From positions 1-55,352 of the forward strand of contig JAYOKZ010000019.1 in NCBI GenBank assembly GCA_038120095.1: DNA of 55,352 nucleotides, given 5' to 3'. Below, piece by piece: positions 24,752 to 33,589 of this stretch. Below the pieces are notes generated by a model. It did no database searches. It was not told the DNA's origin and worked only from the letters and a program-made list of their open reading frames with translations. Both the position numbers and the translations under genes were made by a program. This DNA is from UBA2589 sp038120095. GTDB lineage: Bacteria > Gemmatimonadota > Gemmatimonadetes > Longimicrobiales > Gaopeijiaceae. How positions within the stretch are numbered: the first letter of the stretch is position 1; every line of letters begins with the position of its first letter.

Positions 24752-26043
24752 CGTCCCAAGGCCGTGGGCCGGGGCTGGTCGAGCAGCTCAGGGTAGAAGC
24801 ACGGCGGCTCGGCTTTACTCTGTTCGGTGTCGCGCCACCGGACTCATCGGAGCATGCGACGTTCTACGAGTCGTGGCTGGACGCGGGTCACCACGGCGAC
24901 ATGGCCTACCTCGCGCGGGAGGATGCTCGGGCCCGTCGTGCCGAGCCTGCCTCCTCGTACGATGGGGTTCGGTCTGTCATCGTGGTCGGGCACGAGTACG
25001 GGTCAGGTGGGCAAAGGCCCCATTCGGATGGTTCGGATTCGACCTCGGCGTTGATCGCGAGGTACGCACGGGGTTCTGACTACCACAGTGTGATCCCTGC
25101 CCGCCTCCGGGAGTTGCTGGCCTGGCTTGACCGGCGCGTGGCGGGCGGGGTTCGTGGTCGGGTGCTCGTGGATACCGCCCCGGTCCTGGAGCGGGAGCTG
25201 GCGCAACGTGCGGGGCTGGGATGGTTCGGAAAGAACACCATGCTCATCCACCCGCGAAGGGGGTCGTACTTCTTACTCGGCCTCCTCATGGTGGATCTCG
25301 AACTCGAGAACACGGGAGCCTTGCCAGTGGACCGGTGCGGGACATGCTCAGCATGCATCGACGCGTGTCCTACGGGTGCACTGCTCGGGCGGGATGACTC
25401 GGGCGCTCCGGTCATCGATGCCCGCCGGTGCATTTCCTATCTGACCATCGAGCTCAAGGGCGAGATCCCACGGACCCTGCGTCCTCAGATCGGAAATCGG
25501 GTGTTCGGGTGTGATATCTGTCAGGAGGTCTGCCCGTGGAACGAGCGCTTTGCAGCGTCCCGTGGAGACCAGGCGTATGACCGGCAGGCGAATGAGGCAT
25601 CCCTCGTAGATTTCGCCGAAACGCTCCTCCCGCTGTCTGCGAAGGCGTACCAACGTCAGTACGTCGACTCTCCCCTCGCCCGGCCCGGCAGGCGGGGCAT
25701 GCTTCGCAATGTGATGGTGGGTATCGGCAACGCCCTCGGCGCAGGAGCGTACTCGGTGAGGGAGGAGGCTCGCGTCCTCCAGTTGCTCGAGCGGGCCCTG
25801 AATGACCATCAGTGGATCGTACGATCACATGCGGCGTGGGCCCTCGGTCGGGCCGTCGAGTGGAACCGCAGCCGATCGCGCTCGAGATCAGCTGCCGTGG
25901 GCCCGCCGGACATGGATCATCCGGTCGACAGCGGAGGGACGATACTCCGTGACCGGGCGATTCGGGTACTGTCGGAGCGAGCAGCCATCGAATCGGACGT
26001 CGTTGTCCAGAAAGAGATCAAATCCGCACTCGAAGGTGCGTGA
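24748..26043 (+). CDS. queG: Epoxyqueuosine reductase
   Basis: Cobalamin- and Fe-S-dependent enzyme for the last step of queuosine synthesis, reducing epoxyqueuosine in tRNA. It has 431 residues. The acid catalyst Asp is at 142 in VDTAPVLE; RAGLGWFGKNTMLIHPRRGS is a family signature; the two 4Fe-4S clusters use CGTCSACIDACPTG (197-207) with Cys228, and CDICQEVCP (255-262). The C-terminal part (about 285-431) carries the HEAT-like repeat that binds tRNA. GTG 24748 overlaps the glycosyltransferase stop by 4 bases. An Arg/Ser-rich stretch near 370-378 is a small unusual insertion. Confidence 0.92.
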   Translation: MTSQGRGPGLVEQLRVEARRLGFTLFGVAPPDSSEHATFYESWLDAGHHGDMAYLAREDARARRAEPASSYDGVRSVIVVGHEYGSGGQRPHSDGSDSTSALIARYARGSDYHSVIPARLRELLAWLDRRVAGGVRGRVLVDTAPVLERELAQRAGLGWFGKNTMLIHPRRGSYFLLGLLMVDLELENTGALPVDRCGTCSACIDACPTGALLGRDDSGAPVIDARRCISYLTIELKGEIPRTLRPQIGNRVFGCDICQEVCPWNERFAASRGDQAYDRQANEASLVDFAETLLPLSAKAYQRQYVDSPLARPGRRGMLRNVMVGIGNALGAGAYSVREEARVLQLLERALNDHQWIVRSHAAWALGRAVEWNRSRSRSRSAAVGPPDMDHPVDSGGTILRDRAIRVLSERAAIESDVVVQKEIKSALEGA

Positions 26044-26086
26044 CCGCGAGAGCTTCCGATCTCCGAAGGCTGACCTCTTCTGGGCA

Positions 26087-26160
26087 TTACGGATATAAAG
26101 AAAAATATGCCAGATATATGTTTATCACAGAAATAGAACCAAGCTTCTTTTATGCTTTTC
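26087..26160. other. Short low-GC island between convergent genes
   Basis: About 74 bases with only some 27% G+C inside a GC-rich chromosome, between the queG stop and the esterase stop. No clear hairpin or reading frame is visible. It may serve as an AT-rich termination zone or be a remnant of foreign DNA. Confidence 0.5.
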
Positions 26161-26193
26161 AGAGATCGAGACCGTTACACTCAAGGTCGTCAG

Positions 26194-26994
26194 TCAGGCG
26201 CCCAGAAACCACCGGAAGGTCTGTTCGATGATCCCTTCGGTCAGTTCATGCGACCCCTCGAATTCGAGATAGGTAACGTCGTAACCATCCATCTCGAACA
26301 TGGGCACCAGCCCGGACCGAGTGAGACGTACTGGGAGAACTCGATCCTCGGACCCGTGTGAAATCAGTACCCTTGGCTGCCCCACGATCGGGTCTTCCGG
26401 ATTTGAGAACCCGGGCGACCAGGCGATCAGGTGGGTAAACAGGTCACCGTTCGACGGTCCAAGTGACAGGGCGTAGGAGGCTCCGTCGGAGAATCCGCTC
26501 AGGGCAATGCGTGACGGGTCAATTGCGCAGCGCTCGAAGGTGAAGCGTAGTAGCGCGTCGATGAATCCGACGTCCGCACCGAAGCTGCCCGAGACTCGAT
26601 CCCACGTGCGGGCGCGCGACTCCGGCGCAGCAAGGATCACCCCGTGGGCCTCGCACCACTGATGAAGGGTCGACCAGCGCCCTGTATCCCCTCCTCCTCC
26701 ATGCAGCGTAACGATGAGTGGTGCGGGATCGTCCGCCCGATACGACTCGGGGACGAAGATGTATCCTCCTCGCTCGAGTTCCTCCCCGACCCTGGTCGTA
26801 CCCCTCGGCACGGGCCTGAAGGGTCGCCCCGGTCGCGCCGTGAGGCGTGGGTCCCGCACGCGGAGACCCTCCAGCCTGCGGAGCGCGTGGAGACCGGGTG
26901 TTACAGGAAGACCGATGAGGCTGGCAAAGAACGCGCGACGGGACCACGACGCCGCTTGCTCTGCAGCATCCAACTCCCGGACGGCATGGCTCAC
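26194..26994 (-). CDS. Secreted alpha/beta hydrolase (esterase/phospholipase type)
   Basis: Alpha/beta-hydrolase of 266 residues with an oxyanion-hole LHGGGGD, nucleophile Ser in GFSDGAS, an acid Asp in SHGSEDRVLP and His in EGSHELTEG. The N-terminus has SRRAFFASLIGLPVTPG, a twin-arginine-like export signal. It belongs to the dienelactone hydrolase/phospholipase-carboxylesterase/PHB depolymerase-like branch. GTG 26994 has GGAG upstream. It lies 33 bases behind the BaiN-type gene on the same strand. Confidence 0.8.
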   Translation of the reverse strand: MSHAVRELDAAEQAASWSRRAFFASLIGLPVTPGLHALRRLEGLRVRDPRLTARPGRPFRPVPRGTTRVGEELERGGYIFVPESYRADDPAPLIVTLHGGGGDTGRWSTLHQWCEAHGVILAAPESRARTWDRVSGSFGADVGFIDALLRFTFERCAIDPSRIALSGFSDGASYALSLGPSNGDLFTHLIAWSPGFSNPEDPIVGQPRVLISHGSEDRVLPVRLTRSGLVPMFEMDGYDVTYLEFEGSHELTEGIIEQTFRWFLGA

Positions 26995-27027
26995 CGCATC
27001 AATCTCCGTCGACGCATCGTTTTAACG

Positions 27028-28260
27028 TCACCCCGCACCGGCATGGCTTCCTGCCGCACGCCCGGTCGCCCACGCCCAGAGGAAATTGTGCCCTCCGATG
27101 GGACCGAAGGCATCGAGGATCTCCCCACAAAGGTGAAGGCCCGGACGTCGGCGCGACTCCATCGTGACCGGATCGATCTCGGACAGGGATACGCCGCCAC
27201 CGGTGACTTCCGCCTTTTTGTAACCGGCATCGCCGGTCCACGGAAGGGGGTAGCGGGTGAGTACGTCCACGACCGCCTGCCGGTCGGACTTCCTGAGTTG
27301 GGCGAGTGACGTCGTTCCTTCCACGCCGGCCTCAAGCAGGAGTTGGTCGGTCAGCCGGCGGGGCAGGTCGCTGCCGAGTGTGGAGCGAACCGTACCGCGC
27401 GACACTGTCAGTCGTCGTTCCCACTCGTGTGCATCGCCGTCGGTCCACTGGACGAAAAGGTCCTGCCGGCGATCATCCGGGCCGCCGCGGATGGCGAGGT
27501 GCGACGCGTCGAGGATCGATGGGCCGCTCCACCCGTCGTGCGTGATCAGGAATCCATCGGTCGTCGCGAAGCCCGATTTGGCCCCGGTGGCCCGGAGAGT
27601 TACGGCCCGAGAGATGCCGGCCAGGTGGGCGTGCGGGTGCGGGGAGGCCGTCAGCGGCGTGAGCGCCGGATACGTGGCATGCACTGTGTGGCCCAGAGCC
27701 TCTGCCATACGAAGTCCGGTGCCGTCACTCCCTGTCTTTGGGACGGACAGGCCTCCGGTCGCAAGAATGACTTTCTGCACGATCAGAGGAGGGGCGCCCT
27801 CCAGTGAGACTTCCCACGTCCCGTCGAGGGCTCGCAGATCGGTTACCGTCGCCTCGAACCACAGTCGAGCGCCAGCCTCCTGAACCCGTCGGACGAGCAT
27901 ATCTCTTACGTCTCGGGCGCGATGACTGGCGGGAAAGAGCTTTCCGGTCTCATGCTCCAGTTCGAGCGCCATCCCCAGTTCCCGCTCGAAAAATGCTCGC
28001 TGCTCGGTCAGTGGCCAGGAGCGCAGAATCTTTCGAAGAGTGTTCGGTGAGGAGTCCGTGACATACCGGTCCGGTTGAGCGACGCTGGGCAGAATGTTGC
28101 ACCGCCCTCCACCGCTGATGAGGATCTTCCTCCCCCCATCTCGCGTGCGTTCGATCAGTGTCACGGTCGCACCGGCACGGGCAGCGCTCAGCGCTGCGAG
28201 AAGGCCGGCAGCGCCGGCACCGATCACTGCGACCGTCGTGTCGGAGGAATGGGGGAGCAT
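27028..28260 (-). CDS. BaiN/YhiN-family FAD-dependent oxidoreductase
   Basis: Flavoprotein of 410 residues in the HI0933/BaiN family. The FAD dinucleotide motif is VIGAGAAGLLAAL at the N-terminus, followed by KILISGGGRCN, and the C-terminal second FAD contact reads GLHLCGEILDAFGPIGGHN. Its natural substrate is not established for most members. ATG 28260 was chosen because the family begins there; the open frame upstream has no family match. Divergent from cutC. Confidence 0.85.
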   Translation of the reverse strand: MLPHSSDTTVAVIGAGAAGLLAALSAARAGATVTLIERTRDGGRKILISGGGRCNILPSVAQPDRYVTDSSPNTLRKILRSWPLTEQRAFFERELGMALELEHETGKLFPASHRARDVRDMLVRRVQEAGARLWFEATVTDLRALDGTWEVSLEGAPPLIVQKVILATGGLSVPKTGSDGTGLRMAEALGHTVHATYPALTPLTASPHPHAHLAGISRAVTLRATGAKSGFATTDGFLITHDGWSGPSILDASHLAIRGGPDDRRQDLFVQWTDGDAHEWERRLTVSRGTVRSTLGSDLPRRLTDQLLLEAGVEGTTSLAQLRKSDRQAVVDVLTRYPLPWTGDAGYKKAEVTGGGVSLSEIDPVTMESRRRPGLHLCGEILDAFGPIGGHNFLWAWATGRAAGSHAGAG

Positions 28261-28304
28261 ACGCAAAGCTGGCGTGCTCGCACCCCCGGTGCCAACCTCC
28301 CGGC

Positions 28305-29093
28305 ATGAGGGCGAATACGATTCTGGAAGTGTGCTGTGCGTCGGCCGACTTCGCTGTGGCTGCAGCTCAGGCCGGAGCCGATCGGGTCGAGCTGTGCGAC
28401 AATCTCGTGGAGGGTGGCACGACTCCGAGCGTCGGTGCGGTCGCCCTCGCTGTCGCACGGTCCGGCGTTCCCGTGATGGCCATGGTGCGCCCCCGTGGGG
28501 GAGATTTTCTCTATTCGTCCCTCGAGTTCGAGGTCATGCTCCGCGACATCGATGCCCTCGCCTCAGCCGGAGCGGCCGGCGTGGTATTGGGAGCCCTCGA
28601 TTCCGAGGGGCGGGTCGATCGGACAGCAGTTCGCTCCCTCGTGCAGGCTGCTCGTCCGCTCCCCGTCACGTTTCATCGGGCGTTCGATCTGTCCCGCGAT
28701 CTCGAGGAAAGTCTCGACACGCTGATCGAACTGGGTGTCGATCGTGTTCTGACCTCGGTAGCACAGGCTTCCGTAGTCGATGACCTGGACCGACTCGCTG
28801 CGCTGGTGGAGCGATCGAACGGATCCATCGTGGTCATGCCGGGCGGAGGGATTCGGTCGGACAATGTCGTGTCTGTCGCGAGCGTTCCCGGCGTAACAGA
28901 GATTCACATTGGCGCGACCCGACGGCGAGCCAGCGGGATGGTTTACCGCCGTGAGGGCGTCCCGATGGGTGCCGCGTACGAGCCCGATGAATATCTGGTA
29001 GAGGTGGCCGACGTGGACCGAGTCGCTGCCACGAAGTCGCAATTGGCCGGGCATGCACGCGAACGGAACGAAGGACAGGGTGCGGATGGCTGA
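28305..29093 (+). CDS. cutC: CutC family protein
   Basis: TIM-barrel protein of 262 residues in the CutC family, historically tied to copper homeostasis. The signature LEVCCASADFAVAAAQAGAD with RVELCDNLVEGG follows the start, then MVRPRGGDF, VTFHRAFD and VMPGGGIRSDN. Real function is debated and no copper pump is adjacent, although a multicopper oxidase lies about 18 kb away. The tail beyond residue 235 is charged and variable. Start ATG 28305. Confidence 0.88.
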   Translation: MRANTILEVCCASADFAVAAAQAGADRVELCDNLVEGGTTPSVGAVALAVARSGVPVMAMVRPRGGDFLYSSLEFEVMLRDIDALASAGAAGVVLGALDSEGRVDRTAVRSLVQAARPLPVTFHRAFDLSRDLEESLDTLIELGVDRVLTSVAQASVVDDLDRLAALVERSNGSIVVMPGGGIRSDNVVSVASVPGVTEIHIGATRRRASGMVYRREGVPMGAAYEPDEYLVEVADVDRVAATKSQLAGHARERNEGQGADG

Positions 29094-29826
29094 ACACAGG
29101 GTCGTCTCCCGCCGCGGCTTCCTGCGTGCAGCCGGTAGAGGTGCCGTCGGCGGGCTTGCGGCCGCGGGGGTCGGGTCATGCACCGGGAGTGACGGGGCAT
29201 CCACAGGTGATGTCCCGCTCGTGACGGATCGTCCGATCGTGACCCGGTGGTCCAGTGGGATTGTCCAGGTGGAGGCTCCCGTCCGGGAGTTACCTGTCGC
29301 CTACGTGTCGATGCTGCACCGCCAGGTCTTCGTGGATCCTGAGTTCCGGGACCGAGCCAGTTGGCTGCTGCGCGCACACATTTCTGTCAGCACGTGGCAC
29401 TGGAGAATACCGCTGCACGGGGATCCCATCGGCACACCGATCGCTCCGGGCGATGAGGACCGGGAGTTTGAAGAACTCTCGATTCGCGAGTGGGACCCAT
29501 CGATGTCTCCTCACATGGACGACATTCGGATTCGACGTGGACGAGCCGTCAACCGACGGATCGCTCTGGACTGTTCCGAGCTGTCCGGTGTCAGGACCGT
29601 CGCCCCGGGCGCTCAGGCCTCCTCCGGTTCCCGGCCGCTCGAAGCGTGGTTGAGTGGGGGACCATACACGGTTCTCGTGTCGGACGACTCTGGCACCGAT
29701 ACCGTCCGGGAAGACTTCCAGATTCTAGGCACCGCGCTTCGGTTCGGTCGGCGGTCCTGTACCGAAGGAGGGGAGGCCGTGCAGGTCGTCGGGTGGGCTG
29801 TTCGACCCGCAAGCTCGGAAGGATGA
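29086..29826 (+). CDS. Tat-signal hypothetical protein
   Basis: A 246-residue protein with a twin-arginine leader (VVSRRGFLRAAGRG near 6-19) and a possible lipobox GVGSC after it, so it is exported, perhaps as a lipoprotein. The mature part is rich in short beta segments and charged loops; I recognise no family. ATG 29086 overlaps the cutC stop by 8 bases; an upstream ATG at 29053 would also be in frame. Confidence 0.68.
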   Translation: MAEHRVVSRRGFLRAAGRGAVGGLAAAGVGSCTGSDGASTGDVPLVTDRPIVTRWSSGIVQVEAPVRELPVAYVSMLHRQVFVDPEFRDRASWLLRAHISVSTWHWRIPLHGDPIGTPIAPGDEDREFEELSIREWDPSMSPHMDDIRIRRGRAVNRRIALDCSELSGVRTVAPGAQASSGSRPLEAWLSGGPYTVLVSDDSGTDTVREDFQILGTALRFGRRSCTEGGEAVQVVGWAVRPASSEG

Positions 29827-29833
29827 CCTCAGG

Positions 29834-30604
29834 CTACCAGCGACGGGCCCCGCGCGAAGGTCTGCGTCCGAAACGGGAGCGACTCTCCAGGGCGAGGAGC
29901 TTCGTGAGCATCAGGGTAGGGTCGAGGTGTGAGCGTCCGAGAATTTCGGCTGCCTGTTCCGGAGAAAGTGGTGTCTCGTCCCCGAGGACCACGGCCGTCT
30001 CACTCTCCCCTTGAGACGGGGGATCTTCCGCGCGCTCGTCCTCCTCTGCGTCGGGGACGTTGACAGAGCGTGTGACGACGTCGGCTTCGACCGCACCCTC
30101 CGTGATTTCGCGACCACTCCGGCGCTCCTGGGCACTGACGGAGTCGAGGAGGCGTAACGCCATCGCGAGATTCCACTTCGCGTCGATGTCGTCGGGTCGC
30201 ATCCGGAGCGCGACGCGATTGGCGGCGACGGACGCAGCTGCGTGGATGCGAACGGAGTCTGCAACCTCTGCGTACAGTGCGCGATCGAGGCGAATGACCC
30301 CGGTATTGTAGTGTGCTCGCCCGCGAACCTCCGGATCTGCAGTAAGTGTTGCTCGGGCGAGTTCTTCCTCCGCGCCGGGATCATCGCCCAACGCGAGGGC
30401 CGTACCGAGGTTGTAGCGGAGTTCGGCGTTTACAGCATCGTTCCGTGTCCGCTCGGCGTAGATGTCTGCGGCCGCACGGTAGTCACCTGCGCGCTGCAGG
30501 CGGTTACCCCGCTCGAGGCTTTCGCGCTCGATGGACCATGCTGCCAGGAACCCGACTCCCGCCACCAGGCCCACCGAAAGCCGGATCCACCAACCGCGGT
30601 TCAA
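29834..30604 (-). CDS. BatC-like TPR protein
   Basis: Last gene of the MoxR/VWA operon, 256 residues: one N-terminal membrane segment (8-23), TPR repeats from about 30 to 155 (ERGNRLQRAGDYRAAADIYAE; AELRYNLGTALALG; RAHYNTGVIRLD), then an acidic linker and a basic C-terminus (RFGRRPSRGARR). In Bat operons such a TPR protein accompanies the VWA proteins. Start is TTG 30604 overlapping the previous stop (TTGA). Confidence 0.75.
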   Translation of the reverse strand: MNRGWWIRLSVGLVAGVGFLAAWSIERESLERGNRLQRAGDYRAAADIYAERTRNDAVNAELRYNLGTALALGDDPGAEEELARATLTADPEVRGRAHYNTGVIRLDRALYAEVADSVRIHAAASVAANRVALRMRPDDIDAKWNLAMALRLLDSVSAQERRSGREITEGAVEADVVTRSVNVPDAEEDERAEDPPSQGESETAVVLGDETPLSPEQAAEILGRSHLDPTLMLTKLLALESRSRFGRRPSRGARRW

Positions 30605-31611
30605 CGCTGTCTCCGAAGAGCGAGACCGGTATCCAGCACCGTGTCGAGGACGAGAAGAATCAGGCCCGCGAGGATCAGCCAGATCGTTGGATCCTGCCTT
30701 GGCTCCACGACGCTCTCCGTACGTCCGGAGAGCGTACGCAGATCTGAGACGAGGGATGCAATCCCGTCGGTACCGCGGACTTCGTAGAAGGCACCACGGC
30801 CGGCGTCTGCGACCTGCCGAAGCAGACCCTCGTCGTAACCGGCGACCACCGGGGAACCGGAGCCATCGAGAAGAGGTGCGGTAGAGCCGCGGAGGGTGAG
30901 TGCTGCCCCGGTCGCCGTGCCCAGCCCCGCGGTCCAGACGGTAGCGCCGGCGTCCACCGCCGCCCGGGTCGACGCGATGACTGCCTCGGAGCCGTCGTGC
31001 GCTTCCCCATCCGAGACAACCAGTACGATTCGGATCGCATCAGGCTGCGCCCCCTCGTCCCAGGACGTGACGGCGTCATCGATCAGGAGACTGAGTGATG
31101 TTCCCTGGTCGCGGGCGTTCACGAGATCCGGAGCGATCCACGGTGAAAAGAAGCGCACGACCTCCGCATCATCGGTCAGCGGCACGAGTCGATAGGACCA
31201 GTCCGCGAAGATGCTTAGTGCGACGCGATCCGCCACGCCTGACTCGACGACCTGTTCCACCAGGTCCTGGGCCCGGGATATCCGGGTCGGTTCGACGTCC
31301 GTTGCCGTCATCGAGTGCGAGACGTCGACCGCGATCATCAGGTCGACGGGCGTGGCTGGCGGGACTTCGGGGATCTCCGGGGCCACCCCGGCGGCGACAC
31401 CGACGAGACATGGGATTGCGGCCAGACCGGCTGCGAGACGTACAGCCGGGAAGGACTCCAGCCGTCGTCCGATGAGTCGCAGTGCCGCGTCAGCCCCTCC
31501 GTACGCCTGCACGAGTCGGAGACCCCGGCGCCACTGGCTGACCAGTGCGAGGACCACTGCGAGGCCGAGCAGCGGTGCAAGGCCGAGCAGGTCGGGGCGC
31601 TCGAACGTCAT
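30601..31611 (-). CDS. VWA-domain membrane protein (BatB-like)
   Basis: A 336-residue membrane-anchored von Willebrand factor A protein. Two N-terminal hydrophobic segments (about 8-25 and 55-80), a VWA domain with metal-ion-dependent adhesion site DVSHSM and the later SDGEAHDG, and one C-terminal membrane helix (LILAGLILLVLDTVL). Matches the second VWA protein of Bat operons. Its ATG overlaps the preceding gene's stop by 4 bases. Confidence 0.85.
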   Translation of the reverse strand: MTFERPDLLGLAPLLGLAVVLALVSQWRRGLRLVQAYGGADAALRLIGRRLESFPAVRLAAGLAAIPCLVGVAAGVAPEIPEVPPATPVDLMIAVDVSHSMTATDVEPTRISRAQDLVEQVVESGVADRVALSIFADWSYRLVPLTDDAEVVRFFSPWIAPDLVNARDQGTSLSLLIDDAVTSWDEGAQPDAIRIVLVVSDGEAHDGSEAVIASTRAAVDAGATVWTAGLGTATGAALTLRGSTAPLLDGSGSPVVAGYDEGLLRQVADAGRGAFYEVRGTDGIASLVSDLRTLSGRTESVVEPRQDPTIWLILAGLILLVLDTVLDTGLALRRQR

Positions 31612-32543
31612 GGCAGCACTCCGAGGGGCGAACCGCGCAGGACGATGGCGGCCACGGCGAGGGTGAGACCGATCAACACGAGGAGCCATCGGTACGAGGT
31701 CGATTCGACTCGTTGGATCGTGGCCTCAGACGGCTGCACACGTCGGTCGATCTCCTCGTAGATCTCGCTGAGTGCGTTGACGTCGGTCGCCTGGAAGTAC
31801 TCGCCGTCGGTGATGCGCGCCGCCTGCGTCAGAACCGTCTCCATCGCATTCTGGTCGCGACCACGCTCCTGGCCGATCGCGACGGGATAAATCGTGACCC
31901 CGACCGAGGCAGCTGCTCGAGCCGCCAGATCGGGCATGACGCCTGCCTTGTTGTGTGCTCCGTCCGTAACGAGGATCAGAATCTTCGATTCGTGAGGTGT
32001 GTCTTCCAGGAGCCCGGCCCCTGCCGCGATGGCGCCGGCGATATCCGTGCCGTCGGTGAGCAGGCCCACTTCCAACTGGTCGACTGCGTCGAGGACCACA
32101 TACCCGTCGTGCGTGAGCGGGAGTCGGGTCAGTGCCTCCCCTGCAAAAGCGACCAGACCGATGTCGTCGTCCCGAGCCTCGATGAACTCCATGGCGGTCG
32201 TCTTGGCTACGTCGAGCCGGCTCACCCGGGCGCCCATGTCTTCTGCCCACATCGAAGTGGACAGATCGAGTGCGAGCGCAATTCCGACCCCCTGTTCCTG
32301 GGGTTCGTCGAAGACGCGGATGATCTGCGGGCCGGCGAGGGCGATGGTCAGGGCTGCGAACGACGTGAGGCGGAACAACAGCGGACACCATTGGAGCCAG
32401 CTTCGGCGTGCGGATCGCCCGAAACCTCCATCCGAAGCCGCCATCGTAAGCGCGGCCGAGGGACCCGGCCGAAGCAGGAGCGCTGCTGGAAGGAGAGCTG
32501 CGAGCAGGAGGAGCCATGTCGGCTGCGCGAAGTTCAGCGTCAT
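31608..32543 (-). CDS. VWA-domain membrane protein (BatA-like)
   Basis: A 311-residue paralogue of the following gene: N-terminal membrane segments, a VWA domain with the MIDAS motif DLSTSM and the conserved TDG in LVTDGAHNK, and a C-terminal helix LLVLIGLTLAVAAIVL. Together the two VWA proteins probably form a membrane complex activated by the MoxR ATPase. ATG 32543 overlaps the DUF4381 gene stop. Confidence 0.87.
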   Translation of the reverse strand: MTLNFAQPTWLLLLAALLPAALLLRPGPSAALTMAASDGGFGRSARRSWLQWCPLLFRLTSFAALTIALAGPQIIRVFDEPQEQGVGIALALDLSTSMWAEDMGARVSRLDVAKTTAMEFIEARDDDIGLVAFAGEALTRLPLTHDGYVVLDAVDQLEVGLLTDGTDIAGAIAAGAGLLEDTPHESKILILVTDGAHNKAGVMPDLAARAAASVGVTIYPVAIGQERGRDQNAMETVLTQAARITDGEYFQATDVNALSEIYEEIDRRVQPSEATIQRVESTSYRWLLVLIGLTLAVAAIVLRGSPLGVLP

Positions 32544-33589
32544 GGCGCGTCGGCTCCCTCCACCCACCCGCGGACCGCGCTCAACTCGCGCTCGGCATCC
32601 TCGGCGTTCGGTCGCTCTCCGCCGAACTTGACCTCTTCGGCGTGCTCCATCACATCGGTCAGAGGGGCCACATCCGGAATCGGTATGAAGTCGGGTCGTT
32701 GAACGGCTGACTCCAGGTCGCTCATCAACTCGGTGCTGGTTCGCGCCGGGCCCCAGCGCTGGTCGAATGCCTCCACAAAGCGACGCGTGATGTCGCTGGC
32801 GCGGGTGTAGAAGCTTCGTATGTCGTCACCACGATGCAGACCTTCCTCGAGGAGTGCGTCGAGTGCGGTCAGCGCGGCGGTGCGTGGGTCGGGTGGCGGC
32901 AGGGGACGATCCCGGATCGCAATCCAGGCGGTGTGCACCGAGGTGAAGAGAACGCCCAGAAACACGAGTCCGAACAGGGTAGCCAGAATGGTCGCGGGCC
33001 ATTGACGCCGGCCACCGACCACGTCGGCTGGGGGCCGTGGCTGAACGCCGTTCGAGGCATCTTCGATCTCCAGGACGGACGCGACCCATAACGGCTGGGC
33101 GGGGATCATCAACATGCGTGCGGAGGGCGTTCGGCCCGGCTCCGCTCGGAACGCAGACCAGCTGCCGACGAAATCACCCTCGTTCGCAAACCCCACCCCT
33201 TGAGCCTCACTGGCTCGCGCGGCAAAAATCGGAAACTCCGGTACGGCGATGCCCCCGACCTGAAAAGCCATCAAGGGATATGTGACGGTCAGGCGAACGG
33301 TCTCGCCCGGCCCGGGCTCCGAGATCCAGCGCACCGGCTCGAAGGATTCGAAGTCTGAGGAGTCGAGTGAGTCCGGCATGAACATGATGGTGCCGGGAGC
33401 CATGTCGACTACGAACGATAGATCGACCAGGTCCCCGATTCCGACCGTATCTCCGGACAGTGTGATCCCGGATACGGAGACGGTGCTCCCTCCCTCCTGA
33501 GCCAGAACGGAGCCGGGGGATGGCAGCAGGAGGACAGCGAAGATCAAGCTCGCTTGTGCTGCTTCGCCGATTCGCCGGAGCTCCCTCAC
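32540..33589 (-). CDS. BatD/DUF4381-like membrane protein
   Basis: A 349-residue protein with a signal peptide (cleavage near SVLAQ, residue 31), an extracytoplasmic beta domain to about 190, one membrane segment (about 200-222) and a cytoplasmic helical part like DUF4381, containing RTAALTALDALLEEGL and SFYTRASDITRRFVE. It sits between DUF58 and the VWA genes as expected for this operon type. Start GTG 33589. Confidence 0.75.
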   Translation of the reverse strand: MRELRRIGEAAQASLIFAVLLLPSPGSVLAQEGGSTVSVSGITLSGDTVGIGDLVDLSFVVDMAPGTIMFMPDSLDSSDFESFEPVRWISEPGPGETVRLTVTYPLMAFQVGGIAVPEFPIFAARASEAQGVGFANEGDFVGSWSAFRAEPGRTPSARMLMIPAQPLWVASVLEIEDASNGVQPRPPADVVGGRRQWPATILATLFGLVFLGVLFTSVHTAWIAIRDRPLPPPDPRTAALTALDALLEEGLHRGDDIRSFYTRASDITRRFVEAFDQRWGPARTSTELMSDLESAVQRPDFIPIPDVAPLTDVMEHAEEVKFGGERPNAEDAERELSAVRGWVEGADAP

